DNA of 64,000 bases. It comes from Symbiodinium kawagutii (Eukaryota; Sar; Dinophyceae; Suessiales; Symbiodiniaceae). Of the stretch, positions 56,901 through 61,633 are shown one piece after another. Under the pieces are notes generated by a model. It was not told where the DNA came from. It ran no database searches and saw nothing but the letters and a program-made list of their open reading frames with translations. How positions within the stretch are numbered: position 1 is the first letter of the stretch; each line of letters opens with the position of its first letter. The DNA lies in the NCBI GenBank assembly GCA_009767595.1, contig VSDK01015324.1, positions 145,192 to 209,191 on the forward strand. The letters run 5' to 3'. The position numbers and the translations under genes were made by a program.

Positions 56901-57956
56901 AGATGCCACATGACGCGTTCATCGAAAACTACACCAGCCTCGTGCCGCGACCGGCAGAGATCCCAGGGGGCGATTGCAACCCAAGGGAATGGTGGGGCAA
57001 TTTCTGAATTGGACAGGTCATCCAAATGATGGCTTCTCAAAATAGGGGTACCCCAAGATCATCCACTATTAGTCATTTATAGCAGTAAACCAACCATTTT
57101 TTGGGATACCCTATTTTGAGAAACCGCCAAATCTCTGCCTGAAATCATTGAGGGTGATCAGCTGGGGCGGTTCATCTGAGGGATCTTGGTGCGCTCAGGT
57201 GCCAGACATCAACGAACTCACCAAGTATGGCATCGGCCTTGAGGAGAGTTATCGTGCACGTGCACAGACCTCGATGTAAAGGTGCCATTTTTGTTTGAAT
57301 GCTGGTTAATAATGGTTAATGATGATTGATAGTGACTAAGTAAAGGTTAATAATGGTTGAAAATGATTGATCATGGTCAATGATCATTCATGATAAGTGC
57401 ATCATACATATCCGCTGCAGGAATGCAAAATGCATCCATATAGTTTTCTTTTGATTTACTGGTAAGGTCAGAGTTGCACGAAGACCAAGTGCTAAGATGG
57501 TGCATGCTGCACTTGTTTAACCGGTTGACCATCAACCATTATCATCAGGCATATCTTTGCCAATTGTATGATCAGCATCTCAAGTATCTATTACTAGTCC
57601 TCGGGGGAAACGATTCTGGTTCGCCAGTATGGTCAAAATAACTATTGATTTTCCAAAGTGAGATCGATGGAAAGATGATCATCTATGTTTGAATCCAAGA
57701 GGCTGTTAGTTGTTCGCACCTAGGACCGATCATCATTTGGCTATGGGTCGAAACCCCGTACCCCTGGTTCCATCATTAATTATTGCTGTCTCTATTTTTG
57801 TTGCTTATTATTGTTGGTTAAAGCCTTGACCCATAGCCATTTGTCACAAGCGCATTACCCCAGTTCAGCATCGCCAGAACCAACGGGAGCACTGCGCCAG
57901 GAGATTCATGAGACACTCAGATGGTTCCTGGGCCATGCGGGGGGATCCATCCCTTG
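21290..57956 (+). CDS. giant receptor-like gene: solute-binding + Cys-rich + multi-pass membrane + TIR-like domain
   Basis: At least 25 exons over about 37 kb. Domain order: signal peptide (21290), OpuAC/glycine-betaine-type substrate-binding domain (22363-33350), TNFR/ephrin-receptor-like Cys repeats (35348-37520), first membrane helix (38096-38237), a multi-pass membrane region (40210-51790) and a TIR-like domain (54978-57956). This matches a family widespread in Symbiodiniaceae, usually annotated as ephrin-receptor-like or 'ABC-type glycine betaine transport system substrate-binding domain' proteins. No ATP-binding or permease partner is encoded here, so it is a receptor-like protein, not a transporter. 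Many introns are GC-AG. Codon phase matches at 21410/22363, 36885/37173, 37308/37429, 40300/41532, 50370/51094, 55045/56532, 56577/56823 and 56941/57199. Several exons are probably still missing and the 3' end beyond 57956 was not found. Confidence 0.7.
22286..22341. repeat. 56-bp dispersed repeat, copy 1
   Basis: TGTAGCCTACATCCCCAACT ... GCAACCAGGAGCAAAAT; 21 bp before the acceptor of the exon at 22363. A second copy is at 35244-35300. Confidence 0.9.
22363..22561 (+). CDS. giant gene exon: start of substrate-binding domain
   Basis: Acceptor GCATTCAG. Encodes '[20 protein letters not shown]' and '[15 protein letters not shown]': the first beta strand, helix and second strand of an OpuAC-like (type II periplasmic-binding) fold. 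Ends near GTTGTC at 22562. Confidence 0.7.
23270..23379. repeat. family-1 TIR element
   Basis: ATATGGGCGTTTCTCAAAAT ... CTATTTTGAGAAACCCCCAT with internal TGGTTTATTACTATAAATGG; one of the best copies, intronic. Confidence 0.9.
23440..23620 (+). CDS. possible giant-gene exon (frame undecided)
   Basis: After ATTCTCACAG (23409) two frames stay open: '[20 protein letters not shown]' and '[20 protein letters not shown]'. The place in the gene order suits the substrate-binding domain, but neither frame could be chosen. Confidence 0.3.
24492..24604 (+). CDS. giant gene exon: substrate-binding domain
   Basis: Acceptor CGCCTCAG. '[18 protein letters not shown]' then '[15 protein letters not shown]' corresponds to the W-x-x-x-x-x-x-G-x-AP...GY-x-G segment of the dinoflagellate solute-binding family. 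Confidence 0.6.
25761..25827. repeat. perfect 11-bp inverted repeat
   Basis: AGGCCGGGTGC (25761-25771) pairs exactly with GCACCCGGCCT (25817-25827) across a 45-bp loop. Intronic; resembles the ends of a small TIR element. Confidence 0.7.
26655..26832 (+). CDS. giant gene exon: substrate-binding domain
   Basis: Acceptor CCTTTGCAG. '[17 protein letters not shown]' and '[14 protein letters not shown]' match the family's 'FY..YN.SWH.P...Y' and 'TGD.DGV' blocks. The frame stays open to about 26990; a GTGTTG donor at 26833 follows the conserved DG. Confidence 0.65.
27941..28124. repeat. 39-bp minisatellite, 4.7 copies
   Basis: Unit starts CTCTTCTCTGAGCTACGTGA and repeats at 27941, 27980, 28019, 28058 and (partly) 28097, nearly identical. 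39 is a multiple of three, so several frames stay open (13-residue repeats such as [13 protein letters not shown]). It lies in an intron of the giant gene, so coding is doubtful. Confidence 0.95.
28454..28588 (+). CDS. giant gene exon: substrate-binding domain
   Basis: Acceptor GAGGTGTAG. '[20 protein letters not shown]' then '[16 protein letters not shown]'; alternating strand and helix with the family's 'P...I.FP' turn. Candidate donor at a GTGATG near 28584. Confidence 0.55.
28889..29020 (+). CDS. giant gene exon: substrate-binding domain, C-terminal part
   Basis: Acceptor CCATTCAG. '[18 protein letters not shown]' then '[19 protein letters not shown]' is strongly protein-like and fits the late helix-strand of this domain. 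Possible donor GTGAAC just after 29020. Confidence 0.6.
29217..29264. repeat. dispersed 45-bp repeat, copy 1
   Basis: CTCGCCTTCGGCTCTGCTGA ... GGCGATGGAAAAA resembles 58991-59035 (CTCGCCCTCAGCACGGCTGA ... GGCGATGGAAAAA). Confidence 0.6.
29295..29414. repeat. family-1 TIR element
   Basis: ATATGGTAGTTTCTCAAGAT ... CCTTTTTTTGAGAAACCACG, intronic copy. Confidence 0.8.
29415..33159. other. long intron region of the giant gene
   Basis: Several long open frames exist on both strands (for example 30893-31366 and 31746-32123 reverse), but none has a recognisable domain or a phase-supported splice joint. (TA)n tract at 30170-30182. Nothing else identified. Confidence 0.4.
33160..33350 (+). CDS. giant gene exon: end of substrate-binding domain
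   Basis: Acceptor CCTCGCAG. '[19 protein letters not shown]' and 'WIPDKTEC' are hallmark sequences of this family at the boundary to the Cys-rich part. The frame stays open to CTG|GTTGGTGG, the start of a family-2 element; a GC donor after CCTGAAG (about 33263) is an earlier alternative end. Confidence 0.7.
33351..33454. repeat. family-2 TIR element
   Basis: GTTGGTGGTGTTTCAATTTT ... GGGGTTGAACCCATCAAACAG; begins GT at a possible exon end and ends AG. Confidence 0.75.
33586..33670. repeat. family-3 TIR element, internally deleted
   Basis: ACAAG|GTGGGCCCCCC ... AAGGGGCCCACCTTGTAG. Shorter than the other copies (85 bp). Removing it keeps two reading frames open across the joint ('[18 protein letters not shown]' or '[15 protein letters not shown]'). 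Confidence 0.8.
34320..34400 (+). CDS. possible exon, unknown
   Basis: Acceptor CTTTACAG; frame '[20 protein letters not shown]' ends at TTTTGCAG|GTGGAT. Could be an exon of the giant gene between the binding and Cys-rich parts, but no homology is seen. Confidence 0.25.
34905..34935. repeat. (TG)n microsatellite
   Basis: Eleven TG units with one TA, in a T-rich stretch of intron. Confidence 0.9.
35244..35300. repeat. 56-bp dispersed repeat, copy 2
   Basis: TGTAGCCTACATCCCCAACT TTTTCAGCAAAGACC ... AGGAGCAAAAT; same orientation and same gene as the copy at 22286, again shortly before an exon. Confidence 0.9.
35348..35500 (+). CDS. giant gene exon: first Cys-rich repeats
   Basis: Acceptor TTCTGTAG. 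'[18 protein letters not shown]' then '[11 protein letters not shown]': the CxxCPxGxxS...CxxCxPGxxQ pattern of TNFR/ephrin-receptor-like modules, with paired cysteines. Confidence 0.75.
35556..35650. repeat. family-5 TIR element
   Basis: TACCCTCTG|GTAAGCTAACC ... GGTTAGTTTACCAG|CTGG, inverted ends; follows the Cys-rich exon by about 55 bp. Confidence 0.75.
35845..35913. repeat. short hairpin element
   Basis: ATGGTAATTGACCGCTCACCT (35845-35865) pairs with AGGTGAGCGGATCAATTACCAT (35892-35913), 26-bp loop. A minimal TIR element; its ends also contain GT and AG-type splice-like strings. Confidence 0.75.
36508..36604. repeat. family-3 element, left end decayed
   Basis: Inner TAACTAGTCTAAGTAGG, TAACTGG-like parts and right end GGGAGCCCACCTTGTAG are recognisable; the left arm is degraded. 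Confidence 0.55.
36663..36885 (+). CDS. giant gene exon: Cys-rich repeats
   Basis: '[20 protein letters not shown]', '[15 protein letters not shown]', '[17 protein letters not shown]' give two full CxxCxxGxxx...xxxC modules and the conserved W-TS. Ends at a GC donor (36886) in phase 0. Confidence 0.8.
37173..37308 (+). CDS. giant gene exon: Cys-rich repeats
   Basis: Acceptor CCTTCTCAG. '[20 protein letters not shown]' and '[20 protein letters not shown]' match the family's 'C.C.EG.F....C..C.EG..C' segment. Ends with one base before a GC donor (GCCTGG) at 37309. Confidence 0.8.
37429..37520 (+). CDS. giant gene exon: last Cys-rich module
   Basis: Acceptor GTGCCAG. The joint with 37308 restores Gly: '[18 protein letters not shown]', then '[19 protein letters not shown]'. 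This is the signature 'CPGG.P..CA.GRD...I.C..C' of the family. Donor not fixed (a GC at about 37539 is possible). Confidence 0.75.
38096..38237 (+). CDS. giant gene exon: last Cys pair and first membrane helix
   Basis: '[13 protein letters not shown]' followed by '[20 protein letters not shown]', a clear single transmembrane helix, then 'LVQDLL'. Donor GTGACA at 38238. Confidence 0.75.
38350..38447 (+). CDS. probable giant gene exon: cytoplasmic helix
   Basis: Acceptor GATGTGTCAG. '[19 protein letters not shown]' then '[10 protein letters not shown]', a charged helix suited to the loop after the first membrane helix. Consensus donor GTAAGG at 38448. Confidence 0.5.
38606..38728. repeat. family-1 TIR element, degenerate
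   Basis: TGCTCAAGACATAGGGGACC ... TTCCCCGATTTTGAGCAAC, intronic. Confidence 0.65.
39204..39450. repeat. degenerate ATGTCAGA-type repeat, partly open frame
   Basis: Irregular copies of (A)ATGTCAGA(A/G) and ATGCCAGA. The frame 39204-39314 is open ('[17 protein letters not shown]', '[11 protein letters not shown]'), like Met-Pro-Glu/Met-Ser-Glu repeats seen in dinoflagellate proteins; after 39314 the repeats continue with stops. Confidence 0.5.
40210..40300 (+). CDS. giant gene exon: membrane-region segment
   Basis: Acceptor CGGTCCCAG. '[18 protein letters not shown]' and '[12 protein letters not shown]' match the family's 'QVLTSFQTFAVLRRF...W.EPFA....LAS' stretch. The donor GTGGCC at 40301 is in phase with the exon at 41532. 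Confidence 0.7.
41375..41478. repeat. family-5 TIR element
   Basis: CACTCTG|GCAAACTAACATGGCTGG ... CCAGCCAGCTATGTTAGTTTACCAG|AGGGTA; very good inverted repeat (about 25 bp). Intronic here rather than forming the whole intron. Confidence 0.9.
41532..41640 (+). CDS. giant gene exon: membrane-region segment
   Basis: '[20 protein letters not shown]' then 'VIFILRATC'; joins the preceding exon as '[17 protein letters not shown]', matching the family's 'LASF.DFD...L.C'. The 3' end is approximate. Confidence 0.65.
41855..41956. repeat. family-2 TIR element
   Basis: GGTTGGTGGTTTGGTTGAC ... GGTTGGTTCAACCACCAACCAG, intronic. Confidence 0.85.
44006..44196 (+). CDS. giant gene exon: two membrane helices
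   Basis: Acceptor GAGCTCAG. '[19 protein letters not shown]' then '[17 protein letters not shown]' then '[12 protein letters not shown]': helix, short loop with conserved 'APFQC.SHPNG' and 'YP.V.C', helix. Donor GTTCCT at 44197. Confidence 0.75.
44860..45080. repeat. (CAA)n and (GAT)n microsatellites
   Basis: (CAA)n at about 44871-44918 then, after a short GC-rich spacer, (GAT)n-rich sequence at 44970-45075. ORFs across them are repeat artefacts. Confidence 0.95.
45190..45520. repeat. (TA)n tracts
   Basis: Three (TA)8-10 tracts at about 45191, 45358 and 45490 in an A/T-rich intron. Confidence 0.9.
45632..45900. repeat. 93-bp tandem duplication and 20-bp tandem repeat
   Basis: CGCAACATGCACACGTGCAA starts two 93-bp units at 45632 and 45725; then GATGACAACTTCTGTGGAAC repeats about four times between 45822 and 45900. 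Confidence 0.9.
45978..46138. repeat. 29-bp direct repeat 132 bp apart
   Basis: CCGACACGCAGATTGTCCTG TAAAACGCA occurs at 45978 and 46110 identically, each preceded by TTTTTC and followed by a GCA-rich segment and a CACAA(A/C) string. Confidence 0.9.
46265..46400. repeat. (AAG)n and (CAG/CAA)n microsatellites
   Basis: About 11 AAG units at 46269-46302, then a CAA/CAG/ACC-rich stretch to 46420. Confidence 0.9.
46690..46908 (+). CDS. probable giant gene exon: membrane-region segment, GC-rich
   Basis: Frame '[19 protein letters not shown]' with downstream '[11 protein letters not shown]' resembles the family's 'FLFFRFRPD.WWWGL...LR' block. It ends at a GTGAGA donor (46909). It is much more GC-rich than neighbouring exons. 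Three frames are open, so this call rests on the motif resemblance; the 5' end is approximate. Confidence 0.45.
48238..48252. other. assembly gap (15 N)
   Basis: A run of 15 N marks an assembly gap inside an intron of the giant gene; the true length is unknown. Confidence 0.99.
48848..48966. repeat. polypyrimidine (CT)n tract
   Basis: Long C/T-only stretch with (TC)9-10 near 48930-48949. Confidence 0.85.
49152..49261. repeat. family-1 TIR element
   Basis: GGCCGTTTCTCAAAATAGGG ... CGTATTTTGAGAAACAGCCA with TTGCTACTATTGGATGATTT inside; intronic. Confidence 0.9.
50239..50304. repeat. family-1 element, short deleted form
   Basis: ATGTGGGTGTTTCTCAAATT ... CCTCTTTTAAGAAACCACCC AT, only 66 bp: the two arms with almost no loop. 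It ends about 15 bp before an exon acceptor. Confidence 0.8.
50319..50370 (+). CDS. giant gene exon: 'PWR' segment
   Basis: Acceptor CCATGTAG. '[17 protein letters not shown]': helix end plus the conserved Pro-Trp-Arg. GC donor GCTTGG at 50371, phase 0. Confidence 0.65.
51094..51150 (+). CDS. giant gene exon: 'NLLD' membrane helix
   Basis: Acceptor ACCAGCGAG. '[20 protein letters not shown]' continues the previous exon as '[15 protein letters not shown]', the family's 'PWR.P..N.LD...' pattern. End approximate. Confidence 0.65.
51644..51790 (+). CDS. giant gene exon: last membrane helix
   Basis: Acceptor GACGCTTAG. '[20 protein letters not shown]' then '[19 protein letters not shown]': hydrophobic helix followed by a basic cytoplasmic start. 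The exon may end earlier. Confidence 0.65.
   Translation: MVNDVDTTTISVLVTFFVAIMLAAILGTMGFGFYRQAQLRLSRIALRF
52107..53944. repeat. 1.8-kb (GATA/GGTA)n microsatellite
   Basis: Almost uninterrupted TAGATAGG/TAGA units with scattered variants, reading as open frames of Tyr-Leu-Ser-Ile on the reverse strand. Lies in an intron between the last membrane exon and the TIR-like exons. Confidence 0.98.
54780..54892. repeat. family-1 TIR element
   Basis: CATGGTGATTTCTTAGAATA ... CATATTTTGAGAAACACCCA, intronic. Confidence 0.85.
54978..55045 (+). CDS. giant gene exon: TIR-like domain, start
   Basis: Acceptor GCTACAAG. '[20 protein letters not shown]' and GQ: the 'VF.D.DDL..L..LF..V' opening of the TIR-like domain. 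Ends CAG before a GC donor (GCCCTG) at 55046. Confidence 0.8.
55200..55298. repeat. family-2 TIR element
   Basis: CTGGTTTGTGGTTTCAAAC ... GGGTTGAAACCACCAACCAG, inside the 55046-56531 intron. Confidence 0.85.
56532..56577 (+). CDS. giant gene exon: TIR-like domain, 46 nt
   Basis: Acceptor TTGGCATCAG. '[15 protein letters not shown]' plus one base of the next codon; joins the previous exon as '[15 protein letters not shown]'. GC donor GCATCT at 56578. Confidence 0.8.
56823..56941 (+). CDS. giant gene exon: TIR-like domain, core
   Basis: Acceptor TTCTCGAG. The joint gives '[16 protein letters not shown]', the conserved RPWC-x-GE-like box, then '[20 protein letters not shown]' and 'ENYTSL'. The donor GTGCCG at 56942 is in phase with the next exon. 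Confidence 0.8.
57029..57131. repeat. family-1 TIR element
   Basis: ATGGCTTCTCAAAATAGGGG ... CCTATTTTGAGAAACCGCCA; opposite orientation to most copies, since ACTATTAGTCATTTATAGCA precedes AACCAACCATTTTTTGG. Lies in intron 56942-57198. Confidence 0.9.
57199..57253 (+). CDS. giant gene exon: after TIR-like core
   Basis: Acceptor GCGCTCAG. '[18 protein letters not shown]' matches the family's 'V.DI..L..YGI.LE' helix. Candidate donor GTGCAC at 57254. Confidence 0.7.
57736..57843. repeat. family-4 TIR element
   Basis: TTTGGCTATGGGTCGAAACC ... AGCCTTGACCCATAGCCATT; directly upstream of the next exon. Confidence 0.85.
57851..57956 (+). CDS. probable giant gene exon: C-terminal region
   Basis: '[20 protein letters not shown]' then '[10 protein letters not shown]', ending at a consensus donor GTGAGT (57957). 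It resembles the family's 'D..NPEA...A..L...I' helix after the TIR-like core, less certainly than the exons before it. Confidence 0.45.
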
Positions 57957-58990
57957 GTGAGTCCAACCATAACGTGCCGGAGCCATCGTAAGCCACTCGT
58001 GGTATGTGTTTATTTTTTTGTGATGTGCGTACATATCAAGGCGCATATGATGTGTGTATATATATTTTTTTTCTTATGTAGATGTATGAATATATGTGTC
58101 TTACTCGTGCTAGGTGCATGTACATGGATATGGTGCACGCGCTCTCCGTCTTATCTTGAGAATCACGCACATATAACATACATGTAGACAATCATTTACA
58201 TGTTTTCTGACCATTAGATCTACACATTTTAGATCAAGAATTTCACATGTTGAAATGCATTTTACGCAAGATAATTGGTGCAATAAATACCCCCCGAGGC
58301 TTTTGCCATAGCTGTTGATCGGCAATGTTGCCACGAAAAAAGCATTCCATTCGTGACAGCGGGCAACAATCCAGATGAACTGACAACGAGAGACAGCCCT
58401 TGCTGGTTCTCTTTAAGAAAAAATTCGCCGGGCGAGCGTGAAATCATTGGTGTCGCAGCCCATGAACCTTTCCAGGAAGCATCGCGAATGTTACTAGATG
58501 TTGCTGCACAGTATTTACTGCACATCATTTCTGAAAGGGAATGAGAGGTGTCTTATTTCTAAAGGGATGTCTCTTTGGGATGGCAATGGATGCCAGGTGT
58601 CCCCTTCCCCAGTTGATCCAGTTGCCTCACTTGGGTTGACACGTCCTGCTGGAAGTTTGCAGTCGCTTGTCGGCTGCTTGTCTTGTTGGGGGTAGCCATG
58701 AGAGCTGGGACCCTTCCGCATTTGTCCATGAAGAATCAGCAATTATTACATATTAATTATTGTAATTATCAACCATTATGTAACCAGTTAATAGTTGATA
58801 ATTGTTAGTTAATCATTATTCCATGACCTGCAATATTACATATTAATTATCAATCAGTAATCATCAGTAGTTGCTCAGTTTGAACTGCTTTAGCCATTAT
58901 GCACCACCAGTTGGCCAGTAATGTATCAATCGTGGGACCTCAATTCTGAAACATACAAGAAACAAAATTAAGGATTATCAATCATGAATG

Positions 58991-59035
58991 GGCCACCAGC
59001 TCGCCCTCAGCACGGCTGAACCTTCGGGATGGCGA
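58991..59035. repeat. dispersed 45-bp repeat, copy 2
   Basis: Resembles 29217-29264: CTCGCC(C/T)TC ... GCTGAAC ... CTTCG ... GGCGATGGAAAAA in the same orientation. Confidence 0.6.
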
Positions 59036-59083
59036 TGGAAAAATCACCATTTCCGGATTGCGAAGCATGACTAGCTGGTGATT

Positions 59084-59158
59084 CTCAGGGAGCGGTTGGG
59101 AGCCAGGGTATCTCCAAATCCCTTTAAAGGGGGAGCGATTTAGAGCTACAGGGAGTGG
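59084..59158. repeat. paired GGGAGCG repeat
   Basis: GGGAGCGGTTGGGAGCCA and GGGAGCGATTTAGAGCTA are direct repeats about 50 bp apart; the same pair occurs at 22993-23078. Confidence 0.6.
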
Positions 59159-59160
59159 TG

Positions 59161-59237
59161 ATTCACCAGATGGTAGTAATTATTAACACATGGTTGGTCG
59201 ACAAATAGTTTTCATAGGGGTTCAAACCACCAACCAG
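59161..59237. repeat. family-2 element, right half
   Basis: Inner ATTATTAACACATGGTTGGT and right end GGGGTTCAAACCACCAACCAG; the left arm is missing. Confidence 0.75.
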
Positions 59238-59278
59238 GATGGTAGATGAGTGCCAAACTGTTAAGAATTGTTCATTAG

Positions 59279-59411
59279 GGATGGCCCGCTCGAGAGGCTG
59301 AACTCCTTGGAGCTCCAACCGGTCCATGGCAAAATGATCCTTGGAGGCAAACGGTTTGGATGTGGCTGGGGTGGTGGCAATATGCGTTCGACCCATCAGT
59401 TTTATGCCTAG
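59279..59411 (+). CDS. exon, unknown product, Gly-rich
   Basis: Acceptor TTCATTAG. 'GPLERLNSLELQPVHGKMIL' then 'GGKRFGCGWGGGNMRSTHQF', TAG at 59409. Follows the CAG end of the family-2 half element by about 40 bp. No family recognised. Confidence 0.4.
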
Positions 59412-59892
59412 CTATGTCTGATTTTATAGGTGGCCCATGTCCTTAGCCCTTAGCTGTGTAACTCTGGCTGCATCTTAGACCATAAGAATCATTTTTCTGC
59501 TGGCTTACCAGGCTGCAATTAGATATCTTTTATTTCTGGCAATATTTTGATGTAGATCACTCTCAAAGATTGTCATTCTGATTCACGTGCCAAAACAAGC
59601 AAAACATTCGACCTTTGAAATTTGACGGGTTTTCTTGCTGAAATTTCACCAATTTGAAAATAGTTAGGTTGGACCACTGGGGTAATGGTGAGCAGGTCCG
59701 AACCAACAGATATTCTGGCTTTTTCCGTGGGATTCTAAGAGCCATTGTTTTGATGCTTTTGCTTCCACAACCGTTGTGTAACAGAGGAATTTGACCACAT
59801 TTAACCACCAAAAAAGAATCAATCATTTAATGGTGGTGGAATCCCAGGGTTCTTGAGTTTATCCAAAGGTCCGCGGGGGTCGATTTTGGCAG

Positions 59893-60287
59893 TTCGATAG
59901 TGGCAGCAGAAACCCAGTTGGCGATTCTTCAGTTTCCTGCTACAGCGACTGGCTGCGTTTCATCACTTTTTGCTCGGAGATTTGAGAAGCAGAGCATGGC
60001 CAAGCGCCGTGAAAGGCGCGGTGGCTTTTCGCTCAATTTCTTGTTCAGGGCCACGGCTCAGTCGATGCAATTTTGGCTTTCGAAAAGAAGCGGAGCAGTC
60101 GAACCAATCCTGGAACCATTTCTGAGTTTATGGATGTAACCAGCTGGTTTCTACCATTGTTGTTTGGGGTTGGTTACCTACTATAATGGTAACTGGAAGG
60201 GTAGGGATTACTGAGTTTATGGATGTTTACAGCCAGGGTTCCGAAACTCTGCTTCTCCTCCGCGCTGTTGAACACCCAGCTGATTGA
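59893..60287 (+). CDS. two-exon coding segment, basic protein, unknown
   Basis: Exon 59893-60135 (acceptor TTTTGGCAG; 'CVSSLFARRFEKQSMAKRR', 'ERRGGFSLNFLFRATAQS', 'GAVEPILEPFLSLW') and exon 60233-60287 ('QGSETLLLLRAVEHPAD', TGA at 60285). Intron 60136-60232 (GTAACC...TTTACAG) joins in phase (AT + C, Ile). The Arg/Lys-rich 'KRRERR' could be a nuclear signal. No family recognised. Confidence 0.5.
60136..60232. repeat. young-looking intron carrying a duplication of exon sequence
   Basis: CTGAGTTTATGGATGT occurs at 60122-60137 (exon end) and again at 60211-60226 near the intron's 3' end. Between them lies about 73 bp with short inverted ends (CTACCATT / AATGG, CCAG / CTGG). Confidence 0.7.
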
Positions 60288-60409
60288 ATAGTTTTGAGGA
60301 TGTAACGTTGGAATGGAAGCAACCAGTTCAAAATAGTTCAATCTACCTTTCTCAACGTTATCCCGGGTATGATTTCTTTTACGCATTTTGTTTCACTTTT
60401 TGTTTTTAG

Positions 60410-60493
60410 TTTCAATGCGGTACTGCCACGAAATCTGCCGCAACAATGACGTTCCCGCTGCGAATGAGGACACCCGAGAACGTGACTTCAATG
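60410..60493 (+). CDS. exon, Cys/Asn/Glu-rich, unknown
   Basis: Acceptor TTGTTTTTAG and donor AATG|GTGAGG. 'SMRYCHEICRNNDVPAANE' then 'DTRERDFN'. Both sites are strong, product not recognised. Confidence 0.45.
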
Positions 60494-60719
60494 GTGAGGA
60501 TGGGGGCCAGGTTCAGGCTGCCAGCAACATTGCTTCAGCACACAGGGCATCCCGCCACAATCTGCTGTCAAATGGGGATCGACCATTGGGAAGAACCATG
60601 CTATGGTTGCACATCCGTTGCATGACCATGCATTGCCTTACCTTAGCACGCAAAATCGCGCACTACCGCACATCACCACACATGACCATGCATTACAACA
60701 TGTACATACCACACATACC

Positions 60720-61470
60720 CATCCGTACCAATACATACATACATGCATGCATACATACATACATACATACATACATACATACATAATCGTACATATGCAT
60801 ACATCCATCCATTCATACACACACGCACACACACACATATTTACAATTATTTACATATATAAATTTGACGAAAAAAATAGCGTTTCGTTGCATTGCATTA
60901 CATTGCATCACAGTACACTACATTACATCATTACATTATCACATTACATTTGCACATTACATCATTACAGTACATCATTACATCATTAAATTGCACTACA
61001 CTGCGCTACATCCCACAACGCTACACTACACTAACCTACTCTACACTACGCTGCACTACACTACACTAGACTTCACTTCACCACATTCCCTTTACATCAT
61101 TGCAATTAATATAGTACATCTTCACATTAATTACATCCTTACATTACATCATTGCACATTATGATTACATGGCATCATTACACCACATCATTACATTACA
61201 TCATTACATGACATTATTACGTTGCACCAGTACATTACATCACTACGACCACTACATTACATCTTCACATTAATTCGCTACGGCCACTACATTACATTTA
61301 CACATTGCATCATTTCATTTCACAATTGTAATTACATTGCATTACATGGCATTACATGGCATTACATGGCATTACATTGCATTACATTGCATTACATTGC
61401 ACTACATTGCATTACATTGCATTACATTGCAGTACATTGCATTACATTGCATTACATGCTCAATGTACTT
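60720..61470. repeat. (CATA)n then CATTA/CATTGCATTA repeat array
   Basis: (ACAT)n at 60731-60785, (CA)n near 60820, then 600 bp of diverged TTACAT/CACTACA units ending in a fresh (CATTGCATTA)n array at 61330-61460. ORFs of Thr-Leu-His-Tyr here are repeat artefacts. Confidence 0.95.
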
Positions 61471-61633
61471 TGTATTGTTTCTGGTGTCCATTGATGGGGT
61501 CCAAGCACGTTATCAACGTTGACTTTCCAACTTAGATTAGCAATTCTTGGGTAGCCGGTGTGGCTTACAATCCCTTCCCTCCAATTCTACGCCATCCATT
61601 TGGACAAGTCTCAAATGAAGGGGGGAGTTCTTT

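Larger units (their letters stand above)
57957..59278. other. no supported gene; repeats only
   Basis: An open frame at 58353-58544 ('REIIGVAAHEPFQEASRM') is protein-like but has no splice support, and the reverse strand is open too. Two dispersed repeats lie at 58991-59035 and 59084-59158. The missing 3' exons of the giant gene should be here or beyond. Confidence 0.4.

Noticed and set aside
60603..61522. ORFs rich in Thr, His, Leu, Tyr
   Set aside because: Translations of CATA and CATTGCATTA repeats.
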